A DNA stretch of 64,000 bases from Euptelea pleiosperma. Lineage: Eukaryota > Streptophyta > Magnoliopsida > Ranunculales > Eupteleaceae. The notes beneath the pieces are model-generated. The model was given only the letters and a program-made list of their open reading frames with translations, searched no databases and was not told the DNA's origin. Below are positions 21,486 to 46,229 of the stretch, one piece after another (the stretch's first letter is position 1; every line of letters starts with the position of its first letter). The position numbers were made by a program, and so were the translations under genes. The stretch lies in the NCBI GenBank assembly GCA_035048495.1, contig CM068552.1:11013501-11077500 (forward strand). Direction: 5' to 3'.

Positions 21486-21841
21486 ATTTTTTTGACAAGT
21501 GTAAAAATTTAATTCGATTGAGGCAGTTAGAGGCTAAGGAAGCCTACTAAAAGCCTTAGAAAGTACAAAGGCAAGCAATCAAAAGCAAAAACAACAGCTA
21601 GTACAAAAGTAACATCTCCAACCCAATAACTTCCACTCCTAATCCCTCCCCACACTAATCAGATGATCGAACCATTTGAATACCATATCCTCAAAGGATA
21701 GACCTTTACCTTCCTTATACAACTTCACCCAAAAGTAAACCAAGGAGTTGATCTCCAGCCAGCATAACCTGCTCCATCTGAAGACATTTGCTCTCAAACA
21801 CCCTATTGTTCCTCTCCTTCCATACACCCCAGATAGCCCTA
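21486..21841 (-). mobile_element. LINE 3'-end fragment (minus strand)
   Basis: Read on the minus strand it gives AIWGVWKERNNRVFESK, the conserved C-terminal block of plant LINE ORF2, then a short 3' segment towards a T(7) at its low-coordinate end. It is 5'-truncated. Similar blocks occur at 14.9 and 36.4 kb on the plus strand. Confidence 0.65.
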
Positions 21842-21854
21842 ATAATATGCCACA

Positions 21855-21915
21855 ATATGTGTTTCGATTTCATTATCATTTATTGTGATCTGCACAATAT
21901 AAGCAACATGTAAAA
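21855..21915. repeat. Stray DUF241 upstream block
   Basis: 'cattatcatttattgtgatc' plus CTGCACAATATAAGCAAC matches the block upstream of the DUF241 copies (12050, 12950, 16350, 19680) but no gene follows. Confidence 0.4.
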
Positions 21916-22019
21916 ACCATAATGGAATGAACGATGCAATACGAGCTAGATACGTCTTAGATTTCATTTCGTTGTCATGCATTGAGAACGAGACAATAAA
22001 GGCAACCTGAAGGGTAAAA

Positions 22020-22378
22020 TGTGATCCAAGTTTTGCCACTTTTTCCCATAAGACGCCCTCAATATGAGCCACGTGGCACACTATTAGAGGACTCTGACCG
22101 TATGGATGTTTGGCCAATCCCTTGGTGGACCTACAAACCAAAAATCAGCCTGATTAGTGATTTAGAAGCGTTGAATCTTTGTACCTCAATTACTGCTCAA
22201 ATTCCCACAATCCAACGCCTATAAATCACTAATCAGGCTGAATTTTGGTTTGTAGGTCCACTTAGGGATTGGCACGGCCAAACATCCGAGTCCTATAAGT
22301 GTATACCACGTGGCTCATTTTGTGTCCTGTAAGGGGAGCTAGCCTGTCATTTTAGGGTGGTAATTGGAGCCTGAGCCT
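22020..22378. mobile_element. MITE, family B
   Basis: Arms GAGCCACGTGGCACACTATT and the inverted TACCACGTGGCTCATTTTG, with 'ggatgtttggccaatccctt' and 'cttagggattggcacggcca' inside and AATCAGCCTGATTAGTGATT / ATCACTAATCAGGCTGA near the centre. The right end GGAGCCTGAGCC is recognisable; the left end is diverged. From 22380 to 22950 the only feature is a GA microsatellite. Confidence 0.65.
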
Positions 22379-22549
22379 TACATAAAATCAAGTTCAACTA
22401 TTTGAACAATAACAGCTATTAGATGAGATTATAAATTTTAAACATCTTATTAATTAAATCATAGAACTCAGAATGCCGAACAATCGTTAGATGCTAATCT
22501 TGAATTTCTTACTAATAATTTTTTCTTAATTAATATGCAAAAATAAAAT

Positions 22550-22552
<3 letters not shown>

Positions 22553-22580
<28 letters not shown>
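22553..22580. repeat. GA microsatellite
   Basis: Pure (GA)13 run. Confidence 0.95.
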
Positions 22581-22955
22581 AGGGATCGATGATCATTGAT
22601 TACCTATTAATTGGAAATTGTAGTAGCTAAATTGTATGTTTTAATGATTTTGGAATTAGGAGAAAATCAATAGTAATCTTAAAAAATATCATGAATTAAC
22701 TAGGAAAAATGCGTTAAATTAAGCTAGAAAAAAACTTCCTAGTTAATCAAATACAAATGGAAAAAATGAGATCAATAATATTTTGATCAATATATTGATT
22801 TTGAGTCAAATGACATGTACATATATTTTTCATTCATTCATTTACAAAAATGTATAGGCTAGGCAAAAACCATAGGCATTTCCTTGATTAGAATGCGGGG
22901 ATGCCGCCGATGAGAGATGGAGAGGTTGCATATATGGATCAACAATCGTTGATAT

Positions 22956-23808
22956 CTACGATAGGATGAGGATGTTGAGAAGTGAAACTCTAGTTTTGAT
23001 TAAACGCCTAAACACACACTCTAATCCATCCTCAACAACTTGGATGTTCATCTCTAATTCCTCCAACAGATGTTTTACATCCACACCATTGCATTGCTTG
23101 TGACCGATAAGAGTGTTCAGGGCATCATCTACCCTCTCCACTTCGCTTGTATCTGCTTCTTCCACCTTATTGCATGTGACGCGTCTGGTGTGCATCAATT
23201 TGGAGACCAATATATATTGACCAGCTGCTTTGCTTTGATCTTGCCTTTGATCCAGATATACAAAGGACAAGAGCGATTCGAAAACGGCAAGAGTGTGGTT
23301 GCTTCCACTTCTCTTAGCACACTAACTATGGCTACCAGATCATGGTCTTTGTCTAAGAGAGAGAAGGCACATGTATTCTCCCTTTTCTTCAGATCTCCAA
23401 GGCACTTGCTGATCACCTTATTCACCTTCTTTTTAGAGACCATGTACGCACCAACTTCATTTGCCTGATCAAATTCTCCACCTCTTCTTCTACGGAGGGA
23501 CGATTGAAGATCTTGCACACATTGCTTCATCTGCAACAAAACATCCCTGGAAGTGCCACAAGCATCAAACAACCAGCTGAGAGATCCATCGAAGCAAATC
23601 ATCAACACATTCATACAAGTCTTGGAGCTGGCAACCCAAATTGTGGCATATCGATGACGATGACAATGATGAGTTCGCTTCTGAAGCTCTTAATCGGTGC
23701 AACTGTTCCTCAACTTTAAGAGTGAAAGGATGAGATCTGGAGGGCAAACTGATGGACCGAGTATGGTAATAAGAAACTTTGCGGCCGGGTTGTAGGAGAG
23801 TTAGCCAT
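22956..23808 (-). pseudogene. DUF241 copy 5, inverted and broken
   Basis: On the minus strand the gene begins at the ATG at 23808. It runs through HPFTLKVEEQLHRLRASE and LQDLYECVDDLL, jumps directly to DGSLSWLFDACGTSRDV, and continues to FRRLIKTRVSLLNIL before the stop at 22956. The start ATG is out of frame with the domain. About 75 bases corresponding to QLPLTQQALSLERHEKWVDG are deleted, with a frame change. Another shift lies near 23270, where the frame goes from TLLPFSNRSCPLYIW into FVYLDQRQDQSKAAG. Part of the SKQSSWSL block is altered and about two residues are missing near DVKHLLEELE. It is closest to copy 3 by wording (HTRRVTCNKVE, HKQCNGVDVKH). It is certainly not translatable as a DUF241 protein. 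Confidence 0.9.
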
Positions 23809-23884
23809 CTTGATCCTCTTAGCAGGTGTAATAATACAAATGTACAATTAATTCAGTCTTGAAGAAAGGTGGCCTTTATGCACC

Positions 23885-23893
23885 TTATATATA
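23885..23893 (-). promoter_or_regulatory. Remnant TATA box of copy 5
   Basis: TATATATAA followed by GGTGCATAAAGGCC on the minus strand, the same core promoter as copy 3. It is now in front of a pseudogene. The U2 module (GGAGACAAGGTATAGCATGC, minus) lies at 23942-23961. Confidence 0.5.
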
Positions 23894-23961
23894 GAAAATT
23901 AAGCTACAAGGGGACATAAGGAATCATAATTCTCCTAGCATGCATGCTATACCTTGTCTCC

Positions 23962-24264
23962 CGAACATAGAACCAACTGCACACAAACCATTTCTTACCA
24001 TAAGAAAAGAAAACTCCTCACGCACGTCGTAACTTAATTAGGCTTCTATGATTTGAATTGCATCAACTAGTATGGCTTTTTGTATTACAAGATGCAGGCA
24101 TGGCATCACCTTCCTCCTTGGGTGCTGGTTTTTAAATTTTTTTTTTTAGATCTGAGTGATATTGAAAAGGGGGAACCATTGGAATCATGACAGCCTTGGG
24201 TTCAGTTTATATCAGGTATGAGGCACATGTTGTCTTAATCATGATTTAACTTACTACCGCTCAA
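23962..24264 (-). other. Inverted upstream flank of copy 5
   Basis: The minus strand carries GTCATGATTCCAATGGTTCC (about 24170-24190), the block found upstream of copies 2 and 3, which shows that the inverted copy moved together with its promoter region. No gene. Confidence 0.5.
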
Positions 24265-24317
24265 TTTTTTTTTATAATAAAAATGATAAAAATTTATCAT
24301 TTTATAACAGAATTTTT

Positions 24318-25112
24318 TTTTTTAAAGAATACGAAATTAAATCAATTTGTAGAAAACGATACTTGTGTTCCAAAATTATAAAAACGAATAGGCATAGACA
24401 TTGGAATCGGCGTCAACAAGATGACGCCATTTCCTTCGGCGTCAAAACGTATTTTTTCGATAAAACCCAATTGTACCCTCACCCATTTGACGCCATTTGA
24501 ATGGCGTCAAAACCATTTTGGCGCCATTTAAAATGGAGTCAAAATAGAGTTGGCGCCATTTCAAATGGCGCCAAAATCGTTTTGACTAAATTTTGACTCC
24601 ATTGCAAATGGCTCCAAAACCGTTTTGACTCCATTTGAAAATTTTCCTCTTTTTGAGATTGATTCTAGCCGATGGATTCAAGCATGTTATTTGGATACAA
24701 ATTCAACGTCTATAAATCATCAATCAGGCTGATTTTTAGTTTGTGTAGCCACCTATAGGTGGCTTAACATTTACGTGGTCAGTGGACCCAAAAAGGAGCT
24801 ATGTAGGGTCACAAGAGTCCTCGGTATAGACTGCAATGTGAAACCATATCATCTAAATTTCTCTATACATAAATTTTGTATGAACAGAAGATGGCAGGAA
24901 CACTGGATCAAATAAAAAATCACGATTTGAATCAGCGCCAGACATAATCTGACGCCGATTCAAATGGCTACTAAAAGGGTATTTTGGGTACTAAATTTTG
25001 AAATGGTTGACGCCAATTTAAACGGCTATGCGTATTCGTTTTTATAATTTTTGAAAACAAGTATTGTTTTCTACAAATTGATTAATTTCTTATTTTTTTT
25101 AAAAAAAATTAT
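24318..25112. mobile_element. Long-TIR element packed with short palindromes
   Basis: Inverted arms of about 80 bp: left 'atcaatttgtagaaaacgat' and 'ttataaaaacgaataggcat', right (inverted) 'atcaatttgtagaaaacaat' and 'ttataaaaacgaatacgcat'. Inside are repeated half-palindromes GACGCCATTT and AAATGGCGTC/C, for example GACGCCATTTGAATGGCGTC (24489) and GGCGCCATTTCAAATGGCGC (24551). A B/C-type MITE fragment (about 24655-24850) sits inside. No transposase. The outer limits may extend to about 24265 and 25140, where AT-rich sequence blurs the ends. Confidence 0.7.
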
Positions 25113-25390
25113 TTTTATAATTTTTATTTTTATTTAAATATCACGTGCACTCCGTTATGGAGCGCCCTTGGCTGGCTGATTTTATTTTATTATTTATTTA
25201 TTTATTATTATCATTATTATTATTTTGGTGTGGGGGGGGGAGGGGGTATTGAGAATTAAAAAAAATATATGATAGAAATAAGAGATTTGGGGGGCATTCG
25301 ACTAACTCTTTTTTTTTGTATTGTTGGGATTTGAGAAAAAATGACTAAATTTTTAATTAATTTTAATTTATATTAATATTTTAAATAAAA

Positions 25391-25436
25391 TAGGCCTCAA
25401 TTAAAATTTTCGCCAGGCCTCAACATGTATTGAGAC
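25391..25436. repeat. hAT arm fragment (CAGGG family)
   Basis: 'aggcctcaacatgtattgag' followed by ACACCCTG matches the right arm of the hAT element ending at 38057. The left arm is not seen. Confidence 0.4.
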
Positions 25437-25439
25437 ACC

Positions 25440-25592
25440 CTGCCAAGGAGAGGTGACCTGGAATAGTACATTATAGTGGTATATGCCTTCTTTTTGTTCT
25501 AAGGAAACAAATGACTGCCTCCTTTGAAGCCCAAAATTCCCCGTCATGCTTGCTCCATCGGCTTATCCTCTAGATCTCATTTTCGATCAGAG
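25440..25592 (+). pseudogene. 5' relic of a sixth DUF241 copy
   Basis: The stretch GGAGAGGTGACCTGGAATA matches the leader of copy 1 (GGGGAGGTGACTTGGATA). It is followed by AATGACTGCCTCC, CTTGCTCCATCGGCTT and CTCTAGATCTCATTTTCG, which align with the start and the SISLPSRSHPF region of the family. It then breaks off; no more of the domain is found before 26.4 kb. Identification rests on collinearity with copy 1 over about 140 bases. Confidence 0.65.
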
Positions 25593-26400
25593 GTACATGT
25601 CGATGGAGAGGTGCACAATGCTTGGTAGCAAAAAATAAACTGGGGGAGGAGGATGACTTCCCATGCAGGCGCAACTATGTCTTGTCCTTTTTTGTTGCTC
25701 AGTTGGTTTCTTAGCAAGTGGCGCCTTAAGTTCCAAACTTGTTTTGGGGTCAGGCATCCCATATCATACACATGCCCAACAATTTATTGATCCAGCTTAT
25801 CAAAAAAAAAAAAAAACAATTTATCAATCCAGACTGTTCAATCAATCGGTCATCTCATAAATGAGTCAGTAGTCCAAAACTCAAGTATCAGATGATCCTA
25901 TGTCCAATATGTGGAGTTTCATTCCTTTTCATTTCGCAGCCGTAGTTAAGATCCTTCCATTGATGTTTTGGGTAATCATCACCACTCATTGAATGGTTTG
26001 GATCAATGCAGTTGTGAGAGATGTACCGTATTCTATGCAAGTTTCAAAACCCAGCTACAATCAACACTCTCCTTACTGCTCACTCACATCATGCTGAGTA
26101 GCTGAAGAGGCGATATTTGGTACAGGTTGGCGCATCGAACGACTTCATGCAGGTTTCTCGGGTGGCAAGGCAGATGGTTTGAGAGATTTGGCTTCAGTAA
26201 AAAGATTTGGCAGGTGGCAGAAATGGTGGTAATCCCTTCTTGGGTCTACAGGTAAGGGAATATCTGATCAGATGGAAGTAAGGAAGCACTTGTTCTACAT
26301 CTTCCCCTGCACATTTTCGTTCTACATGTTCCCCTGCACAATTTCATCTTTGTGATCAAAGACTGGATTTGCTCGGATTTGCTCCTGATCCAATTCACAG
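25593..26400. other. Unassigned spacer
   Basis: No gene recognised. Sequence just before 26401 ends in a CACAG that looks like an intron acceptor and may belong to the FtsH fragment. Confidence 0.3.
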
Positions 26401-26618
26401 ATGTCTTCCCAAAAGGATTATTCCATGGCAACCACTGACGTGATGGACGCTGAGGTGAGGGAGTTGATGGAGAAGGCGTACTCAAGGACCAATCAAGATC
26501 ATCACAATCACAACCCACATCGACATCATCAACAAGCTTGCTCAGCTCCTCCTCGAGGAGACTGGACGGAGAGGACTTTATGAGCCTCTTCATTGACGAC
26601 AAGGATGCGCTTACCTAA
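26401..26618 (+). pseudogene. FtsH7/9-type protease C-terminal fragment
   Basis: The frame opens MSSQKDYSMATTDVMDAEVR and continues ELMEKAYSRT, the distinctive C-terminal block of the chloroplast FtsH7/FtsH9 AAA+ zinc metalloproteases. After AYSRT the reading frame slips. Read in the next frames, the DNA gives THIDIINKLAQLLLE and then DGEDFMSLFIDDKDALT before a stop, matching the family's order KLAQLLIEKETVDGEEFMSLF. At least two frameshifts or small deletions separate these pieces. Only the last exon is here, directly preceded by a CACAG acceptor-like sequence. The AAA+ and HExxH domains are absent. It is 3' of, and on the opposite strand to, the BSK gene. Probably a genomic duplication scar rather than a working gene. 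Confidence 0.8.
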
Positions 26619-26894
26619 ACCACAAAGCACCCTTCCCCTCTCGTGACTTGTATTCTGTTTTTCACATATACACACCTGGAACCATATAAGTGATCTCATC
26701 AATGGAGTAAAAAAGAACACATTGCATTAATGTAAAAAAGAACGTGCTTCCCTCTCTCTATATATATTACATTCTTTTGGTTGAGAAGCCAAATTCCCAA
26801 CTTAGATTACACATAAACTTGGTGTTCATATCGACAACAATGGGTGTAGGATGGGGCGTACATTATTACTGATAACTGACAAGTGGATTGATTC

Positions 26895-40796
<13,902 letters not shown>

Positions 40797-40833
40797 GACT
40801 CTGTTTTTGCCTCGCGAGTCACAAGTTTATTGT

Positions 40834-40861
40834 TGGTGGTGGTGGTGGTGGTGGTGGTGAT
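40834..40861. repeat. GGT microsatellite in BSK 5' region
   Basis: (GGT)9 about 40 bp upstream of the BSK start codon, i.e. (ACC)n in the likely 5' UTR or core promoter. A GA run follows at 40902-40926. Confidence 0.9.
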
Positions 40862-40926
40862 GGTGTCGTTCGATAGGAACCAAAAAAAGACAGACTGGAC
40901 TCGAGAGAGAGAGAGGGAGAGAAAGA

Positions 40927-41690
40927 GATGGGTTGGAACTTGGAGCTTGGCCTTGGAGGGGAAACGGGATCTCTCGTCTTACTTCTTTCTCCTTTCTACA
41001 CTGAGGCTTGTCTCTCTCTCTTTTCTCTATCGTCTTCCTGTTTTCACTTTTTACTATTAAAGGACATTTTTTTTCTTTTTCATAAATGAAGCTGCTTTAT
41101 TTATTTTTACTTCTTGCCAATTGACAAAAATACCTTTTTCCAAGGCTTTTATTCTTCTTTTCTATTGTCGGTAAGAAGGATATTTTCGTCCAATAAAAAA
41201 AATAACCCTTGAAGCAAGACAAAATGAGCAGAAAAAAAAATACTTCCCTTCTTGCTCAATTCGTCGCGATATTTTGATGGCCATAAGGAGGGGAAATCGA
41301 GGGTGTGAGCATAGCAGCAACGGTCACTTGCAGAACTACATGGGTGTTTTGCACTGCCGACGCTCGCCGTTGTTATTAGGTCACCTGAAGTTGGACATTT
41401 AAAGCGTCAACCTATGAATGGAGAATCTTCCTCTTTTTAACCGTATGGATGTTCAGCTTTAGCACACCCCTTGGTAGACATTCAATATTCGTACCAAAGG
41501 CTAGAATCACGCCTCAAAAAGTACTCAAATCTAATGGCTTTAGATTACCCAATCAGGGTGATTTGTGGTGTGTATATCCACCAAGGCATATGTTACATCA
41601 ATTTCCTAAAAACAGAACATGGAAAACCAGTTGGCACATTTCCTTAGGTACACGTGGCATGACTTTATTGGTGTTGGATATTGCTCTCTT
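40927..41690. other. BSK upstream region
   Basis: Promoter side of the BSK gene. No TATA box stands out. A family C MITE core fragment lies at about 41430-41590 ('cgtatggatgttcagctt', 'atccaccaaggcata'). Confidence 0.4.
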
Positions 41691-41691
41691 T

Positions 41692-43745
41692 CTAGTTCAT
41701 TCAGAAGGATCTTTGTGAGACAGCATGCTCATGAGCTATTGAGTTTGTATCCCTATGGGCATACTTAAATAATATATTATCAAAGAATATCTTGAATGAG
41801 TTTGGAAGACCTCCAAAAAAAACTTTTGGGTCTTTCCTTTGAAAATGAGAGATGAAGTTTGGAGTGTCAAACTCCACCTTAATCCTTTTCATGTTCAACT
41901 CCTTAGCTCTCTCTAGGCCCCACTTTATGGCACTTACTTTAATTTCTTCTAAGGAGCTCCCTGCTCCAACTATATCTTGTAAATGCTGGAGGATAAGACA
42001 AGTGACGAATGTCTAATGAGCGGAGAAAAGAAGTCTAGGAAATCCGTCTTAATTAAGTCATTAGCCGTTTGGGTTTCATCTTTGTCAGACCGTGAGAACA
42101 TAAGAGATCAAGACAGTCGAACTTGGAGAGAGAATAGGTAATGGAAGAGATAGAGGCATTCGGTCCCCAGAAAGAGTGTCTCCTCTTCCTTTCTCTACAG
42201 GGTATTTATATACTCGGATCTAATAAGCAAAAAGACCAAAATATCATCGTCCTATGTGGAAGTGATATGGCACTTATAACTATATTAATTGGTCACAAGT
42301 GTTGGTTGTTCATTCGACAACTCTTCTCACTTAGTAGGTCAGTCTCCAAGGCATGTCTATGTGTTGACATCTCATGTCGATGTCTCATATTGATGAAGGA
42401 ATGAAGTTGATATGAGACATCTACATGAGATAACTTCGGTTTGAGCAATTCACATCTTCCCCTTTCTTGTATTTTGCTAGTTCCTCTATAAACCAAGTGA
42501 TAACTTCGGTTTCTAATATAACTTCTGGTTTCCAACTTAAGGAAGAAGCAAACCAGATCTTGGAAACAACTTGGCATCTAAAAAGAGCATGGGTAAAGTT
42601 CATTCACTCAATTGGGTAGATTACCTCAAGGATGGACATCAATAGTAAAGTAGATTTTAAGGGGATCCAAGGGTCTTTTGTCAATGGATTTACCATTTCC
42701 AACCACTCAAAAGATATGTTTTGTAATGAGATCTTTAACCTTTATGAATCTTTCTAGATCCAAGAAGTATGAGGAGAACATTTGGCCTTAAAAAGGTAGT
42801 CTTTGGAAAATATTTGACCTTAGAGGGTTTTGGATAAAATGGTGTTATGATTTTCTAAGATTTAACAGCACTGTTTAGCAAGGAGGGCATGGTTGAATTG
42901 ATTGAATTTTCTAAACCCCAATCCTTAAAACTTTGGGAAACATATGTTATCCCCCCACCCCTCCAAAAATTTTAAATTGCTAACTCGAAAGTGTCCAAAT
43001 TAAAGATTCATTAATAGTTTTTAGCAAGAGAAAGCTTTGCATTTGATATATGGGAAGAGCATTGGCAATAAATTTTATGAGGGTGGTTCTGCTCGCTTGA
43101 GGAAAAACTTTACTTTTCAAATTTTTCATCACTTGTACCATTTTCAAAGGGAGGCAATGGACTGCTCTTTTTCAAATTTACCTAGGTCGAGGGGGAGCCC
43201 AAATTATTTTCAGAAATAGAAAGGTTTTTTATATTCATAATGAATGATAAGACTCTTTCATCTCTTGTTCACATTTTCACTAAAGATCATACCAGATTTT
43301 TGAGAATAAATTTCATGACCAGAGGCTTTATAATACTTAGCAATTATGTCTTTGAGGTTTCTAGCTTCAACCAAGCTTTACAAAAAGAAGATAACTATCA
43401 TCAGGTAATGAAATGGCTAGATCTATCAATTTTAATCCATGAATTTTGTTCTCTCCTTCCTTCTTAGAAATCATGATAGACAAGGCTTAAAGGAGATAAT
43501 GAAAAGATAGCGGGATAGAGGGTCTCTTTGTCTCGGGCCTCCTGAAGGTTTGAAAAAACTAAAGGGGGCCCTGTTTAATAAAACAAAAAAGGAGAAGGTG
43601 AAATGCATTGAAAGATAAGGTTCGTTATAGAACCTAAAAGCTTTGAGGACCTTAGAGCATCTCCAACCATGGGGCTCTATCTTCATATTTGATGAAAAAA
43701 TAATAAAATGCAACTCTAATTGCGGGCTCTATCTCTGGCTTCAAA
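41692..43745 (-). mobile_element. Degraded LINE retrotransposon (minus strand)
   Basis: Reading the minus strand from high to low coordinates gives, with many breaks, the order of a plant LINE ORF2. First comes reverse transcriptase (NRAPFSFFKPSGGPRQRDPL, then SRYLFIISF; around 43200-43060 GLPLDLG and KFFLKRAEPPS). Next is the zinc-binding block (FTHALFRCQVVSKIWFASS, 42600-42540). Last is an RNase H-like end (GLERAKELNMKRIKVEFDT … YAHRDTNSIAHEHAV, 41930-41720). Catalytic YADD is not readable. No intact frame is left; about 42060-42290 does not fit and may be an insertion. Confidence 0.8.
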
Positions 43746-44688
43746 TTTGAAGATAGAGTCTCTATCTCTATACTTCTTCAAATATAGAGACCATTCTTTT
43801 TTACTTTTTGAATTCTAATTTTATCATTTTGCATGTCCTTTTATAAAGCTTTGATACATTTTGTATCTTTTTGAAAAACATCTATTTTTTACTAACAAAT
43901 TTTAAAGACATTTTGTGTTACTAAAATACCCTACTTTTAATTTATTCAATCAATCAAGCATTGGCAACATGCTTACATCCACGGGTGAGAAGAACTCTTT
44001 CACTACCTTTAAAGAATTGAGGTTACAATAATTTTCTTACTCTCTCACTCTCTCAATGTACAAGTGAAAACCCAAATAGCCCTTTAGAGAATATATAAAA
44101 ATATCTAGTATAAAAAACCCAAAGTACCCCTGTTACAAGTTGTACTCAAACACTAGTTGTACGAACCTATATGGATTTGTACAGTTGCCACACGCGAAAG
44201 CTATGGTTTAATTAACAGTATAATCCCTACATAATAGTACTTCCCCTGCAGAATACAAGACACCTAACCCAATAAATTACAACTTATACAATTGAAAAAA
44301 TAAGATTAGTGGTCTACCCAACCTACTGATCGAGAATTCACTAGATTTAAAGGGAATCCATCAAAATAATTCTAGTTAGGAATCCACCCAACCTCTAGTC
44401 GAGAATCCACTCAATCACAATGAGATTCCACTCGAACAAGCTTAATTAGTAAACCACCCAAACTCTAGGAATCCACCCATTGAGTCAAAGCCGAGAATTC
44501 ACTCAACTCGACTCAATAAATAAAGAAACCAACCATTTAAAGTCAAGCCTAGTCCTTTCTATTAGGTCAAATTTTTAACTATTGGGGGAGCACAGTCAAT
44601 CAACCAATTTGAGCGGTCGACTCAGCCAACCTCTAACAATGATGGTCGACCGACCTCCCAAACTCCAAATAATTTTTGTTGAGTGGTC
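43746..44688. other. Repeat-derived spacer
   Basis: About 43654-43790 begins AGAGCATCTCCAACC, a common plant MITE start, but the other end is not visible. 43940-44110 repeats words of 8965-9164. 44290-44520 repeats the phrase 'gagaatccactca' several times. No gene. Confidence 0.35.
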
Positions 44689-45101
44689 CATGGTTTTAAA
44701 AATGGCCGTTTAAACGGTTTTAACGGCCGTTTAAAAGGTAACGCCCCAAGCCCGTTTCCGTTAAAACCGTTTAAACACGTTTTATCGGTTTTGAATAAAA
44801 CGGCCGTTAAAATCGTTTAAACAGTTGTTTAATTCTGAAAAATTTTGTGAAAAAAATGGCCGTTAAATCCATTTAATTCCGTTAAAATCTGTTAAATTCT
44901 GGTTTTTTTTTTTAATTTTCAAAATTTGAATTTAGGCGCCATTTTTCCCTTTTTTTTTCGTTAAAATCGTTAAAACTGTTAAAATCCATTAAATTCCATT
45001 TTCCCCATTTTTTTCCATTTTTGCCCCTAGCCGTTTCAATCCGTTTAAACGGTAACGCCCCCAGTCCGTTTAACCGTTAAAACGACCACCTTTAAACCTT
45101 G
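44689..45101. mobile_element. hAT MITE, family D, 8-bp TSD
   Basis: Starts CATGGTTTTAAAAATGGCCG and ends (inverted) CAAGGTTTAAAGGTGGTCGT. The flanks GAGTGGTC (44681-44688) and GAGCGGTC (45102-45109) differ at one position. The interior is made of AACGG and its inverse, e.g. GGCCGTTTAAACGGTTTTAA. 413 bp, no coding capacity. Confidence 0.85.
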
Positions 45102-46229
45102 GAGCGGTCAACCGACCTCCAAAATTTTAGAAACAAATTTTGCTGCTAAAGCCTAGAAAGATTGACATATTTCACATGCAGTGTACACAATATTTACATT
45201 AAAAAATCGCTTAAGTAAATGCTTAGGATCTTATAATGTAAATAAGAGATTTAAACAAATATAGATTCCAATAAACCTAAAAAACATTGTGGAACCTACA
45301 CGGGATTCAATTATTCCACAAAAATTCCCTTGCCCTGCAAGTTTGAAATTTTGAATTTTGTTTAAAATATGTAGAGCCTGGTTGTAGGATATATAGTGTA
45401 CGTACGTGTTCAATTCGGACCCGAAACGTACGGGTCCATTTCTGGTCACTTAATTTAATGACACATCTCAATCACTCAACCCTTTACAATTAACTTGACA
45501 CATATCCCTGATAAGACTGTTTCCTAAAAAAAGTTTAAATTTCAAAAATTTAAAACACAAAAGTCATGGGTACTTGTCAAGTTTATGGGTTGACGCCAGT
45601 GCTTGCCAGCTTGTTAAGTTGGTAAGGTTTGTAAAGAAGGGTGTCTCTCTATCTCTGTCTTACATGCTATGCATCAAGGGTTCAAAAATTCGGCAAAATC
45701 CATGTATTTTATGAGCTGTATTTATACTCGATCGTATTATACGTGAATTATTTTTGAGAATTTTTAAAAATTAATTTTAATTACTAAAAATGCTTTCTTT
45801 AATAAGAAAAAACTGCAAAAAATTAATTATATTTTATTATTTTACTCGACTTTTTGCCATATTTTTAAACGAAGTTTCGAATGACAAATATACACGAACT
45901 TTTCCTGCAACGTATTTTTCCAGTATACCAAATTAATCATTATGGACCACCCATCCAATTGATCCTACCATGGAGATCTACCAAATCAATGATCAATCTA
46001 AACATATGGTCCTAATAATCAAATTCAATGGTGGGGCCCCAACTATCTGAAGTGGAACCTTAGTCCACTTAATAATATAAACATTTCTACATTATAGTCT
46101 CTTGTCCACAAAAATATTGCGTGACGGTTACAGCTTTTGACCTGCAAGAAAAAAATGGCATGTTAGAGCAAGAAAAATATAATGTGAAAGCATATATAAT
46201 GTAACGTTACGAACTAAGCATATATTATT
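45102..46229. other. Unassigned spacer
   Basis: AT-rich; nothing recognisable. Confidence 0.4.

Noticed and set aside
24480..24640. CRISPR-like short repeats
   Set aside because: The repeated units are inverted palindromes of variable spacing without unique spacers, in a plant nuclear context; they belong to a TIR element.
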